Shown here in pieces: positions 35,615-45,967 of a stretch of 64,000 nt of DNA. The notes under the pieces are model-generated. The model saw only the letters and a program-made list of their open reading frames with translations, did no database searches and was not told the DNA's origin. Location of the stretch: the NCBI RefSeq assembly GCF_000168975.1, contig NZ_AAUW01000004.1, positions 248,001 to 312,000 of the forward strand, in the 5' to 3' direction. This DNA comes from Roseibium aggregatum IAM 12614 (GTDB lineage: Bacteria; Pseudomonadota; Alphaproteobacteria; Rhizobiales; Stappiaceae). A program made the position numbers and the translations under genes. Every line of letters begins with the position of its first letter. The first letter of the stretch is position 1.

Positions 35615-36934
35615 ATGTTCATCCGTAAAACCACCGCTGACAATTTTTCATTGGACATTCCTTTGGAACTGGAAGAGGGGCCTCCTCCGGTTGCCTATCG
35701 TCGCGTGCTGCAGGTTTTGTCGCTGACTTCGGCCGCATTTCTCACCTGGGCGGCGATCGGTCAGGTGCGTGAAGTGGCAAATGCCACGGGTGAAATCGTG
35801 CCGGCGGGCAAGGTTCAGACTGTCGGTCACCTGGAAGGTGGGATTGTTGCCGAAGTGATGGTTCGCGAAGGCCAGCTTGTCGAAAAGGGAACCCCGATCG
35901 TTCGGCTTTTGGAAACTGCGACGTCGAGTGATCTGGAAAAGGTGCAGACCCGACTGAAGTTTCTGGCAACTGAAGAGCAACGGCTCGGAAACCCGGATCT
36001 TGGCACCGGCGCGAATGGTTTGAGACTTGGAGCCGACGCTGGCTTCAGCGAAGCCCAGCAGGCCGCTTACGATGCGCAGCGCCTCGCGTTGGAAAAGGAA
36101 CAGCAGGCCCTGAAGGCCAGGGTCAGTGAAAAGCAGGCCGAACTGAAGAGTATTCTGGAACGGATCGCGTTTCAGGAAACGCAGGTCGAGATCGAACAGG
36201 AAAAGTACCAGATCCAGGAAAATCTCTTCAAACAGGGATACACCTCGAAGCGTCGCTTTCTGGATTCAAAGTCATCTCTTCAAAATGCCCAGAGTCAGTT
36301 GAGCGAACTGAAGGGTATGAGCGGCAGTGTCACCGCCCAATTGACAGAGGCAACCGCCAGCCTTGAGCGGTCGATCGCCGTTGCAGAGGAAGAGCAGGCC
36401 GTCGAGCGCAGCCGCGTCGCGCAGGAACGCAGTGAACTGGTTTTCGAAGCCGACAAACAGAAAGACCGATTCGATCGTCTGTTCGTGCGGGCCCCGGTCA
36501 GCGGACACGTGAAGGCGCTTTATCTCAAGGGGCCAGGCAGCGTTCTGGCGCCAGGTGATGTGGTTGCCGAAGTGGTGCCGAGCGACAGCGATCTTGTTGC
36601 CGAAGTGCGCGTTTCCCCGCGAGACATCGGTCATGTCGATGTTGGCGACGAAGCGGAAATAGCCGTGACTACATTTGATCCGAACATCGAGGGGACGTTG
36701 AAAGGCGAAGTATCCGTTATTTCGGCCTCAAGTTTCCGGGATGAATATGGAAACTACTATTTCAAGGCCACGATCCCCCTGAAGACCAACACCATCGGTC
36801 ATGGGGCCAGCGCGGAAACCATTTCTCCCGGTATGGTCGTCGATGCGAAGATCGTCACCGGTTCCAAGTCGGTGCTGCAATACATGCTGAAGCCGGTCAC
36901 CCGCGCCATTGGCGATCCGCTCAGCGAACGGTGA
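35615..36934 (+). CDS. Type I secretion membrane fusion protein (HlyD family)
   Basis: 439 residues from the ATG at 35615 (MFIRKTTADNFSLD). One membrane helix near 31-51, a lipoyl-like half (VPAGKVQTVGHLEGGIVAEVMVREGQLVEKGTPIVRL), a long coiled coil (about 125-290) and the second half with the HlyD signature RAPVSGHVKALYL. It spans the periplasm between an inner membrane ABC exporter and an outer membrane channel. The matching ABC pair lies across the RTX gene at 44.2-48.2 kb; no tolC homologue is in the window. Confidence 0.92.
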   Translation: MFIRKTTADNFSLDIPLELEEGPPPVAYRRVLQVLSLTSAAFLTWAAIGQVREVANATGEIVPAGKVQTVGHLEGGIVAEVMVREGQLVEKGTPIVRLLETATSSDLEKVQTRLKFLATEEQRLGNPDLGTGANGLRLGADAGFSEAQQAAYDAQRLALEKEQQALKARVSEKQAELKSILERIAFQETQVEIEQEKYQIQENLFKQGYTSKRRFLDSKSSLQNAQSQLSELKGMSGSVTAQLTEATASLERSIAVAEEEQAVERSRVAQERSELVFEADKQKDRFDRLFVRAPVSGHVKALYLKGPGSVLAPGDVVAEVVPSDSDLVAEVRVSPRDIGHVDVGDEAEIAVTTFDPNIEGTLKGEVSVISASSFRDEYGNYYFKATIPLKTNTIGHGASAETISPGMVVDAKIVTGSKSVLQYMLKPVTRAIGDPLSER

Positions 36935-36984
36935 GCCTGACCCAGTCAATCAGAGTTTTCTGATCTTCTTCTTCGCTCAAGGCA

Positions 36985-37014
36985 AATGAAAAGCCCCACC
37001 GTTTCCGGCAGGGC
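36985..37014 (-). terminator. Terminator after the RTX gene
   Basis: On the minus strand a 9-bp stem with two G-U pairs (37006-37014 with 36993-37001) closes a GAAA tetraloop and is followed by TTTTCATTT. It lies 34 bases past the RTX stop. Confidence 0.8.
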
Positions 37015-37047
37015 ATTTGATCAGTTGCCGCTGTCCGGTGACATCAG

Positions 37048-40000
37048 CTACCAGCGAATTTCCTCGACATCGCTGAAGTTCACCCGGCTGCCGTCTGCAA
37101 AGTCGATGTAACCGTCTGCATCCTGGGAAAGGTCAAGCCGGCCGCCTTCGGTGTCGGTCATCTCGATTGAACCATTGGTGATCGTCACGGTCCAGTCCGT
37201 CTCATATACACCGGCAGACGTGATGCCAGGTCCGCCACCCAGATCGATAACGTCAGTCCAACCAGCTCCCGCGCCGGCATTGATGGTATCGCTGCCATCG
37301 CCGAGGCCATACATGAAAAGGTCGGAACCGTCGCCGCCGTTGAGGGTGTCGTTGCCGGTGCCGCCAATGATCGTGTCGTTGCCAGCGCCGCCGTAAATAT
37401 CGTCGGCTCCGCCGCGGCCAAAGATCAGATCGTTGCCGCCGCCACCGTCGAGAGTGTCGTTGCCGCCGTTTGCGCCGCCGTCAATACGGTCGTCGAAGTC
37501 ACCGGTGGTAATAGTGTCGTCGCCGCCAACGCCATCAACGCTGTACGACTTGTCGGTGCCGGTGAAGGTTCCGCCGCCATCACCGCCGGTAAACTCCCCA
37601 TCATATTCCCCCGTGACCGAAATCGCGAAGGACTGGCTCGACTGGGAACCATCTGCAGAGGTTGCGGTGACTGTCAGGTCAATGGAGTTTTCTATCTGGC
37701 TGTCGAAAAACGCATGATCGGCAACCGTCACCACGCCGTCGGCATCAATTTCGAAACGGTCGTCACTCAACGTATAGGTGACAGCGTCACCGTTCGGGTC
37801 TTCGGCAAAAGCCGTAATCCCGACCTGCGTGCCAGCACCATCCAGTTCATGTATCGTGTTGCCGGCGGAGTTGGTGTCGCTCACATCACCAACCGGCCTG
37901 TCGATCAACTCGTCAGACTGAAGTTCACCATCGGCAAACCGATACGTCTCCACGTTTGACACTGTATCAACACCATCCGGCGCGTCGGTGCGAAGATCGG
38001 TAATCGTGTAGCTACCGTCGTCGTTCTGGACGATGTCATAATCTTCCCAGTTACCTGAGTAGATGGCTGTATCTGTGCCGGCACCGCCGTCAAGCCTATC
38101 GTTGCCTGCACCGCCGAACAGGGTGTCGTTGCCTTCACCACCAAGGATCGTGTCGTTACCGGCACCTGTCCAGATGACGTCGTTACCGACACCACCATCA
38201 ACAGTCATGTCGGTGGTGTAGGTATGGGTATCGCTGGTCATGTCCAGAATGTCGTTACCAGCACCCAGGTTGACGTTTTCTATGCTGACAAGGCGTGGAC
38301 CAGAAGCCTCGGCATGCATGTCTGAATAGGTGTCGTCGAGGAAGATTGCATCGGCATCATCGGTGCCCAGAAGGGTGTCCGTGCCGTCGCCGCCCTCGAA
38401 GACGTCGGAGTTTATGGTGCGACCTGAAAGAGAGACGGTGTCACCGGTGACGGTGTTGCGCGCATAATAGCCGGACCACGTGCCGTCGCCGCCCACCTGG
38501 AACGTGTCATCTCCGGTGCCGCCCTGCAGCAGGTCGGCACCTGCGCCGCCTGTCAGTGTGTCGTTGCCGGCGCCACCCTGGAGCTTGTCACTTACGGACG
38601 AGCCGGTGAGGGTGTCGTTGCCTTCTCCGCCGTCGATGGACCCGCCATTGCTGTGGGCCGTAATCGCGTCGTCGCCCGTGCCGCCCATGATGGTGGTTTC
38701 GGCAACGCCGGTATCGGTGAAGGTGACACCCCCATCGGCTAGCTGAAGGTTTTCAGCTGCATCCGATACACTCAAGGTAAAGCTTTCGCTGGAGCTGGAA
38801 CCGTCCGTGGACGTCGCGGTCACAGTGAGGCTGATCTGAGGCTCGCTCTCGTAATCGAAACTCGCACCGGCCGCAACGCGAACGGTTCCGTCCGCATCAA
38901 CTGTGAAACGGGCGTCGTCGACGGTGTAGGAGACCGTATCGGAAGTGTTTTCGTCATCTGCGAATGCCTTGATACCGACCGTAGAGCCTTCTTCCGCATT
39001 CTCAAAAATGGTATTCGAGGCTGCGTCGGTGTCCGAAACAGCAGAAATATCTTTCGCGACAAGATCGCCCGCCAGAACATCGCCATCGGCGAAGCGGAAA
39101 GTTTCAACATTGATGACAGTGTCGGTTCCCTCTGAGGCACCGGTGCGGGTATCGACTACCGTGTAGGAACCATCTGCATTTTCCGTGATGTCATAGTCGG
39201 AACGGTTTCCCGAATAGATCACCGTATCCGTGCCGGTACCGCCATCTATACTATCGTCACCAGACCCGCCCTTAAGGATGTCGTCGCCGTCTCCGCCGTC
39301 CAGGGTGTCGTTTCCAGCTTCACCGTACAGTTTGTCGTTACCAGCATCCCCTTGAAGCGTATCGTCGTCGTTTTCTCCGTGGAGAGTGTCATTGCCGGAA
39401 CCACCGATCAGCGTGTCGTTCCCGCTTCCGCCATACATGGTATCGTTGCCGTCGCCACCATCCAGGTAGTTGTCACCCGTATTCGGCTGCGTGCCGCGTT
39501 CGTCGTCGATGAAATCGTCACCGGCACCACCGTAGACGACATCGGCACCTTCTCCGAAGAGGATCGTGTCGTTGCCTGCACCGCCATAAATCGTGTCGTC
39601 ACCGGCTCCACTGTAGATGGTGCTGCCGTCCTCATGGGCTGTGATGGTGTCCGCACTGTCGTTGCCGGTAATGGATGTCTCGGCAACGCCGGTATCGGTG
39701 AAGGTCGTCTGTCCTTCGGCAAGCTGATAGGACTCTGCGATGTCGGAAACCGACAGGGTAAAGGTTTCCTGAGACGTGGACCCGTCTGAAGACGACGCTG
39801 TAACTGTAAGATCGATCGTCGGTTCGCTTTCGTAGTCGAAAGCTGCACCCGCCGCGACCGTGATCACCCCATCTGCGCCAACAGTGAATCTGCCATCGGA
39901 AACAGTGTAGGCAACCGTGTCGGTTGCATCATCGTCCGTTGCCTGAACGGTGATGCCGACTGTGCTGCCTTCAGCCGCATCTTCCGCAAATCCGTTTGCC

Positions 40001-43000
40001 GACGCATCAACGTCGCTGACGGCGGAGACGGCGGTTTCATTCACATCGGAAACTGCAATCGTGAAAGTTTCTTCGGACACCGAACCGTCTGTGGAGGTTG
40101 CGGTGACCACAATATCGATTGAGCCTTCAGTCTCGGCATCGAAACTCGCGCCTTCGGCGACCCGGATTACGCCATTTTCATCCACGGTGAAGCGGTTGTC
40201 GTTGACGGCAAAGGTAACGGTGTCGGTGACATCATCATCGCTGGCAAACGCCGTAATACCCACCTGCGTGCCGGCCGTCGCGTCTTCCGCAATCTCGTTG
40301 GTCGCAGTGTCGGCATCCGACACATTGGAGACGTCATATTCATCGGCATCGGAGACAGAAACGGTAAAGGTCTCCGTCGAGTTCGAACCGTCGGTGGACG
40401 TTGCGTTCACGGTAACGTCGATGGAGCCCTCGGTCTCAGCGTCGAAACTTGCACCATCTGCAATCCGGACCACTCCATTTTCATCGATGGTGAAGCGGCT
40501 GTCGTCGACTGAATAGGAAACGGTGTCACTTGCATCGGCATCAGTTGCAAGGGCTGTGACGCCGACTTGCGTGCCGGCAGCTCCGGCTTCCGAAATCGTG
40601 TTGTCGGAGCTGTCCGTATCCGTGACGGCCGAGACTGCAGTCTCGTTGACATCGGAGACCGTGATCGTGAAGGTTTCCGAGGATGTGGATCCGTCGGAAG
40701 AGGTGGCGGTCACGACAACGTTGATGGATCCCTCGGTTTCCGCGTCGAAGCTCGCTCCATCTGCGACACGGACAACACCGTTTGCATCTACGGTGAAACG
40801 GTCGTCATCTACGGAATAGCTCACCGTTGCGGTTATATCGGCGTCGCTTGCATGCGCGGTAATGCCGACTTCTGTTCCAGCCTTCGCATCTTCCGAAATC
40901 GTATTAGCGGCAGTATCCGTATCCGAAACCGCAGAGACGTCGTATTCATCGACATCGGAAACGGAAATAGTGAAGGTTTCTTGCGAGGTGGAACCATCGG
41001 AAGACGTGGCCGTCACCACAACGTCGATTGTACCCTCGGTTTCGGCGTCGAAACTTGCACCATCTGCAACACGCACGACACCGTTTTCGTCAACGTTGAA
41101 GCGATCGTCGTCTACGGTATAGGAGACTGTATCGGACGCGTTTTTATCGTCCGCGAAGGCAGTGATACCGACGGTTGCTCCTGCTGTCGCGTCTTCGGAA
41201 ACGGTATTTTCAGCGCTATTCCCGTCTGTTACCGCGGTAATATCCTGCGCGATCAAATCGCCTGCAAGATAATCTCCATCGGCAAATCGGAAATTCTCGA
41301 CGTTGACAACCGTGTCCGTGCCGTCGGGAGAGCCTGGCCGGTTGTCGGTAACCGTGAAAACGCCCTCGCTCTCGGTAATCGTGTAATCTGTAAAATTTCC
41401 GCTATAGACAGCCGTATCCGTGCCAAGACCACCATCGATCGTATCGTCACCGGCACCGCCGGTGAGCGTGTCGTCGCCCGGAACGACCGCAGCGGTGCTT
41501 ACAAAATCGGAGGTGAACAGATCTTCTGCCGCGCCGCCCGGAGGAGTGACCGTTGCCTCGAGCACCTCTTTGCCCTGGTTCTCCCAAACCTTGACGACAA
41601 TCGTATAGATCTCACCAGGCTCAAGATCGACGTCAGCCCAACGGGTCGTCGCGGATTGGTGATAGTCGTTGTCCAGATAGTCGGTCTGGCTGCCATTCTG
41701 GTTGGTGAAGGTCAGCCGGTTGCCATATGCGTCGAAGATCTCGATTGTCGATCCATCGTCCGACCGGGTGGAAAACCGGTAGGTGCCGCCATCGGTTGCG
41801 GTGAAATTGGACGTCAGGATAACGCCAAAATCCTCAGGATTTTCGGAAGAACCGCGCGCTTGCTGAACAACTGTATCCAGATCGAACGCATCTGTCGTTC
41901 CTTCGTCGATCAGCGTTCCGGACGAAATGTCGCCCGCCTGGCCTGCTTCGCCACTGAAGTTATGATCGTACACCTGATAGTGCCAGGTTCCGGAAACAGG
42001 CGCATTTTCGCCAAAGATCGTGTCGTTTCCAGCACCGCCTTCTATGGTGTCATCACCTTCACCACCTGCCAGTCTATCGGCGGCGTCATTTCCGGAAATG
42101 GTATCGTTGCCCTCCGCGCCATCAACAGTGCCGCCGTCTGCATGTACCACGATGGTGTCGTCACCGGACCCGCCGGTGATGCTGGTTTCTGCAACAGAAA
42201 TGTCCGTAAAGCTCTGACCGCCATCTTCGAGCAGATAATCCTCGGCGACATCGGTTACGGACACGGAAAAGGCTTCCGAGGACATGGAGCCGTCCGTAGA
42301 CGTCGCCGTCACTGTCAAGGTGACGTTGGGCTCGCTCTCAAAGTCGAACGACGCTCCATCGGCCACGCGAACGACGCCGTTTTCATCAACGGTAAAGCGT
42401 GTGTCATCGACGGAATAGGAAACCGTGTCGGTAATGTCGCTGTCGGTGGCGAGAACGGTGATGCCGACTTGCGTTCCGGCAGAAGCATTTTCGGCAATCG
42501 AATTTGCCGATGCATCCTTATCGCTCACCGGTGTGACAACGCCTTCGTTGGCGTCCGATACGGCAATCGTGAATGTCTCTGTTGAGCTCGAGCCATCGGT
42601 GGACGTGGCCGTCACGATGATCTTGATGGAACCTTCGGTTTCCGCATCAAAGCTCGCGCCGTCGGCTACGCGAACCACACCATTCTCATCAACCGTGAAG
42701 CGGGCATCATCGACAGAGTAGGAGACTGTGTCGGTAATGTCCTTGTCTTCTGCAAAAGCCGTGACACCAACAAGTGTGCCAGCAGCAGCATCTTCAGAAA
42801 CTGTGTTGGCAGCTGTGTCGACGTCCTGAAGTGCAGTCGTTGCGAATTCGTTTTCGTCCTCAACTGCCAAAGTGAAAGTCTGTGTGGACTGCGAACCATC
42901 AGTCGATGTGGCTGTGACAGTAAAGGATACGGTTGCTTCTGTTTCGGTGTCAAAGACAGCATCATCGGCAATGCTGACCACACCCTGGTCGTCAATCACA

Positions 43001-44046
43001 AAACGCGGGTCATCGATGGTGAAGGAGACGCTGTCCGTCACATCTTTGTCGGTCGCAACGACGGTAATACCGGTCTGACTGCCGCCAGCCACGCCCTCCG
43101 AAATTGTGTCCGCTGCCGCACCAACCGTTTCGATGGCGCTGACGTCATACTCGTTTACGTCGCGGATCGTAATTGTGAAGGTTTCGGTTTGGGTCGCGCC
43201 ATCCGACCCGGTCGCCAGCACGACAATCTGATGGCTGCCAGCCGTTTCAGCGTCGAGCGCACCTGCGACAGTGACGATACCCGAATCCGGATCGATGGAG
43301 AAAAGCCCGCCGGCATCATCGAGCAGGCTGTAGACAACACTTGCGCCTTCCGCAGTGCTCGCGTTCGCTCGTATACCTGTTGCGGAACCGGCCACGGAAT
43401 TCTCGTCGACCGCGTTTTCGCTTACATCAATATCGGTGACTGCGGACAGGTCAGACGCAATGACGCCACCGGCGGGGATGTCGTCGCTCCCATCAACGGA
43501 AGAGGTGGCGGCAGCAGCCGTGCCGTCCTGAGTACCGAACGATCCGTCAGACTGTCCTGAAAAGCCGCTAAAGGGGAAGGCCTGTTCCGACCCCACGTCC
43601 AGAGCAGAAGCAAGGCTCGTTGACGCGCCGCTGCCAACCGGCGCACTGTCTTCGGCAAAGTCGGAAAAGTCTTGGGTGAAACCGGCAAAGTTTGCGGATT
43701 GATCCGTGTTTGTCTCGGCTGTATCGCCGTCTTTTTCAGAAGAAAACTCGAGAGGGTCGGTTTCGAAACCCAAACCCTGCGCGCCGGACGCAGGGTCGTC
43801 CGTATCGCCGTAGCGTTGTTCTTCCTCTTCACTCCCAAGATGCAGGTTGGCGTTTACCTGCTCCATGGACTCGCCCATGTCCTGGTCGAGGTGGTAGTCG
43901 TGCGCCTTGTCGAGAGACGGATCCCGATTATCGAGAAGTCCCGAATGCAGAATGCTGTCGGAATTCAGTGTGGTCCTGGATTCCGTCGTGCCGTCTTTTG
44001 CATCGACTTTGTCCTGGGTGTCTCGATTTTGAGTGTCGCTTGCCAT
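37048..44046 (-). CDS. Giant cadherin-like/PA14/RTX repeat protein (type I secreted adhesin)
   Basis: 2332 residues from the ATG at 44046 (MASDTQNRDT). Acidic, cysteine-poor. About eleven cadherin-like repeats of about 100 residues occur in blocks: four at about 200-600, five at 940-1440, one at 1660-1760, one at 2050-2140. Each carries a DxDxxxN-x-SE and TSTDGS..TFT pattern. A PA14 domain (about 680-850, WHYQVYDHNFSG to VVKVWENQGKEVLEA) lies between RTX runs of GGxGxDT nonapeptides. Three copies of a module YSGN..DY..T...DTV.NVE.FRFADG follow RTX blocks. The C-terminus (DLSQDADGYIDFADGSRV) is typical of type I secretion. Calcium-binding surface adhesion, possibly to glycans through PA14, is inferred. 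Confidence 0.9.
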   Translation of the reverse strand: MASDTQNRDTQDKVDAKDGTTESRTTLNSDSILHSGLLDNRDPSLDKAHDYHLDQDMGESMEQVNANLHLGSEEEEQRYGDTDDPASGAQGLGFETDPLEFSSEKDGDTAETNTDQSANFAGFTQDFSDFAEDSAPVGSGASTSLASALDVGSEQAFPFSGFSGQSDGSFGTQDGTAAAATSSVDGSDDIPAGGVIASDLSAVTDIDVSENAVDENSVAGSATGIRANASTAEGASVVYSLLDDAGGLFSIDPDSGIVTVAGALDAETAGSHQIVVLATGSDGATQTETFTITIRDVNEYDVSAIETVGAAADTISEGVAGGSQTGITVVATDKDVTDSVSFTIDDPRFVIDDQGVVSIADDAVFDTETEATVSFTVTATSTDGSQSTQTFTLAVEDENEFATTALQDVDTAANTVSEDAAAGTLVGVTAFAEDKDITDTVSYSVDDARFTVDENGVVRVADGASFDAETEGSIKIIVTATSTDGSSSTETFTIAVSDANEGVVTPVSDKDASANSIAENASAGTQVGITVLATDSDITDTVSYSVDDTRFTVDENGVVRVADGASFDFESEPNVTLTVTATSTDGSMSSEAFSVSVTDVAEDYLLEDGGQSFTDISVAETSITGGSGDDTIVVHADGGTVDGAEGNDTISGNDAADRLAGGEGDDTIEGGAGNDTIFGENAPVSGTWHYQVYDHNFSGEAGQAGDISSGTLIDEGTTDAFDLDTVVQQARGSSENPEDFGVILTSNFTATDGGTYRFSTRSDDGSTIEIFDAYGNRLTFTNQNGSQTDYLDNDYHQSATTRWADVDLEPGEIYTIVVKVWENQGKEVLEATVTPPGGAAEDLFTSDFVSTAAVVPGDDTLTGGAGDDTIDGGLGTDTAVYSGNFTDYTITESEGVFTVTDNRPGSPDGTDTVVNVENFRFADGDYLAGDLIAQDITAVTDGNSAENTVSEDATAGATVGITAFADDKNASDTVSYTVDDDRFNVDENGVVRVADGASFDAETEGTIDVVVTATSSDGSTSQETFTISVSDVDEYDVSAVSDTDTAANTISEDAKAGTEVGITAHASDADITATVSYSVDDDRFTVDANGVVRVADGASFDAETEGSINVVVTATSSDGSTSSETFTITVSDVNETAVSAVTDTDSSDNTISEAGAAGTQVGVTALATDADASDTVSYSVDDSRFTIDENGVVRIADGASFDAETEGSIDVTVNATSTDGSNSTETFTVSVSDADEYDVSNVSDADTATNEIAEDATAGTQVGITAFASDDDVTDTVTFAVNDNRFTVDENGVIRVAEGASFDAETEGSIDIVVTATSTDGSVSEETFTIAVSDVNETAVSAVSDVDASANGFAEDAAEGSTVGITVQATDDDATDTVAYTVSDGRFTVGADGVITVAAGAAFDYESEPTIDLTVTASSSDGSTSQETFTLSVSDIAESYQLAEGQTTFTDTGVAETSITGNDSADTITAHEDGSTIYSGAGDDTIYGGAGNDTILFGEGADVVYGGAGDDFIDDERGTQPNTGDNYLDGGDGNDTMYGGSGNDTLIGGSGNDTLHGENDDDTLQGDAGNDKLYGEAGNDTLDGGDGDDILKGGSGDDSIDGGTGTDTVIYSGNRSDYDITENADGSYTVVDTRTGASEGTDTVINVETFRFADGDVLAGDLVAKDISAVSDTDAASNTIFENAEEGSTVGIKAFADDENTSDTVSYTVDDARFTVDADGTVRVAAGASFDYESEPQISLTVTATSTDGSSSSESFTLSVSDAAENLQLADGGVTFTDTGVAETTIMGGTGDDAITAHSNGGSIDGGEGNDTLTGSSVSDKLQGGAGNDTLTGGAGADLLQGGTGDDTFQVGGDGTWSGYYARNTVTGDTVSLSGRTINSDVFEGGDGTDTLLGTDDADAIFLDDTYSDMHAEASGPRLVSIENVNLGAGNDILDMTSDTHTYTTDMTVDGGVGNDVIWTGAGNDTILGGEGNDTLFGGAGNDRLDGGAGTDTAIYSGNWEDYDIVQNDDGSYTITDLRTDAPDGVDTVSNVETYRFADGELQSDELIDRPVGDVSDTNSAGNTIHELDGAGTQVGITAFAEDPNGDAVTYTLSDDRFEIDADGVVTVADHAFFDSQIENSIDLTVTATSADGSQSSQSFAISVTGEYDGEFTGGDGGGTFTGTDKSYSVDGVGGDDTITTGDFDDRIDGGANGGNDTLDGGGGNDLIFGRGGADDIYGGAGNDTIIGGTGNDTLNGGDGSDLFMYGLGDGSDTINAGAGAGWTDVIDLGGGPGITSAGVYETDWTVTITNGSIEMTDTEGGRLDLSQDADGYIDFADGSRVNFSDVEEIRW

Positions 44047-44233
44047 TCCGGTCGCACGTCCGCACAATTTCCGATACTGTCAATGAACGGCGGCGTCCTT
44101 AACAAAGCGCAAAATTGCACGTAGATTCTGAAAGTTAGTTCTAATAAAAATCAGGAAACACGGCGTAGGGTAAACGCTTTTTAAACCCGATCAGCACAGT
44201 TTGAGTGAGTAGATTCACCACGCTGGCCTGCAT

Positions 44234-45967
44234 ATGCTGAAACCGGTTTTTTCATCGTTCTTTTTGCCTCGTCTTAGAATCCGGCATTCTCCGTCCGGAC
44301 ACTGGATCTCTTCGCCCGGTTTGCCGCGCGATGTCGTCGTCGCATCCATTTTTGCAAACATCATGGGCCTGGCGCTCCCCCTGGCCATTCTTCAGGTATA
44401 CGACCGTGTGCTGCCGAACGCCTCTACGGATACACTTCTCGTGCTCGTCCTCGGCGTCATCGTTTTTCTAATCACCGATGCAGTCATCAAAGTATCGAGG
44501 ACAGCGGTTGTCGGCAGGCTAGGGGCCGGTTTCAATCATCAGGCACATATGGAGCTTTTTCGGAGAGTGCTCGCTGCGGAACCTTCTCAGTTTGCCAGCA
44601 CGCCGGTTTCCGTTCAGGTGCACAAGCTTCGCTCGCTGCAATCTGTTGCAGATCACTACGGCGACCAGAACCGCCTGTTGGCAATCGATCTGCCGGCGGG
44701 AGGCATCTTTCTGGCGGCCCTGGTTTTCATTGCGGGGCCACTGGCGCTTGTTCCGGTCGCCTTGTTGGGCGTCTTCATGCTGTTTGCGCTAAACAGAAAC
44801 AAGGTGCTGCAAAAGGTCGTGGCCGACCGGGCAGACCAGGATGACCGCAAATCCGATTTCATCCTCGAAGTGCTGTCTGGGGCGAAGACGGTAAAATCCC
44901 AGGCGATGGAAGCGCTGATCATGCGCCGTTTCGAACGGCTGCAGCGTGCAACCGCCGAACTCAGTTCCAGATACATGCGGCTGTCCGGGCAAGCGCGGGA
45001 TGCTTCGGCTCTGTTCGGCACGCTCACCACGATCTTTGTCGTCATCTTCGGCGCGTTGATGACCATCTACGGCAATTTCAGTGTCGGTGGTGTTGCAGCC
45101 AGCACCTTGTTGTCCGGGCAATTCGTGCAGCCATTTCTGCGGGCGATCAACCAACTCACCGACATGCAACGCCTGAAACACGATTACAGCCAGGTCAACT
45201 CGCTGTTCCAACTGCCAGAAGTCGCACCGCAGGAGCCTTTGGGTGTCGAGACCGATGGATCCATTCATCTGGTCAACGTTTCGGTTGAGCTGGATGAAGG
45301 TCGCCGCCGCGTTTTCGATGATATCAACCTGACGATTGAATCCGGACAATTTGTCGGGTTCCGTGGGGCCGACGGCAGCGGCAAGTCGAGCCTCATGAAA
45401 TTGTTGACCGGCGAAATCACACCAACGTCCGGCAAGGTGATGATCGGGGGGCATGACTATGATGGCATCCACCAGCACGCATTACGCAAGGCGGTCGCCT
45501 ACGTCGACAATCAGTCTTCCATTTTCAACGGAACGATCCTCGAAAACATCACCATGTTCGGTGCCATTTCCGACGTTGCCCATGCGCGCATGGCGGCTAG
45601 CCTGATTGGCCTTGAGAAGGAAATTCATCTTCTGCCGCGCGGTTATGAAACGCAACTCGGCTCTGACCTGGGGGGCAAGGTACCCGCGGCCACACTGCAG
45701 CGCATTTGTATTGCCCGGGCCCTGGCGGGTGAGCCGAAGATCCTCATTTTGGACGAAGCAAATGCGCAACTGGATCAACAGGCCGAAAAGACACTGGTGG
45801 ACGCGCTGGTCCGTCTCAAAGGCTATTTGACGGTGATCATCATCAGTCACCGTCCTTCGATGCTCGCAGTAGCAGATCACCAATTCGAACTCAGGGACGG
45901 CTGCCTTCACGATCTTGGTTCCATGAATGTCACCGGGGCTCCTCAAAGAATGGGGATGCCGGCATGA
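44234..45967 (+). CDS. Type I secretion ABC transporter, first subunit
   Basis: 577 residues. An ABC exporter membrane domain (about 30-320; LPLAILQVYDRVLPNASTDTL is typical of PrtD/LapB-like type I transporters) is followed by a nucleotide-binding domain with Walker A GADGSGKSS, Walker B ILILDEANAQLD and switch histidine ISHRPS. The usual LSGGQ signature is replaced by LGGKVPAATLQR. Its stop overlaps the start of a second ABC gene by four bases, suggesting a heterodimer. It is divergent from the RTX gene, its likely cargo. Confidence 0.9.
   Translation: MLKPVFSSFFLPRLRIRHSPSGHWISSPGLPRDVVVASIFANIMGLALPLAILQVYDRVLPNASTDTLLVLVLGVIVFLITDAVIKVSRTAVVGRLGAGFNHQAHMELFRRVLAAEPSQFASTPVSVQVHKLRSLQSVADHYGDQNRLLAIDLPAGGIFLAALVFIAGPLALVPVALLGVFMLFALNRNKVLQKVVADRADQDDRKSDFILEVLSGAKTVKSQAMEALIMRRFERLQRATAELSSRYMRLSGQARDASALFGTLTTIFVVIFGALMTIYGNFSVGGVAASTLLSGQFVQPFLRAINQLTDMQRLKHDYSQVNSLFQLPEVAPQEPLGVETDGSIHLVNVSVELDEGRRRVFDDINLTIESGQFVGFRGADGSGKSSLMKLLTGEITPTSGKVMIGGHDYDGIHQHALRKAVAYVDNQSSIFNGTILENITMFGAISDVAHARMAASLIGLEKEIHLLPRGYETQLGSDLGGKVPAATLQRICIARALAGEPKILILDEANAQLDQQAEKTLVDALVRLKGYLTVIIISHRPSMLAVADHQFELRDGCLHDLGSMNVTGAPQRMGMPA

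Noticed and set aside
40567..42585. 672-residue plus-strand open frame inside the giant RTX gene
   Set aside because: It is antisense to in-frame cadherin-like and PA14 repeats; long antisense frames are expected from the biased codons of these repeats, and the product has no family resemblance.
37300..43500. Regularly repeated short DNA motifs that might suggest a CRISPR-like array
   Set aside because: The periodicity comes from in-frame RTX nonapeptides and 100-residue cadherin-like repeats of one coding gene; there are no spacer-like unique units and no cas genes.
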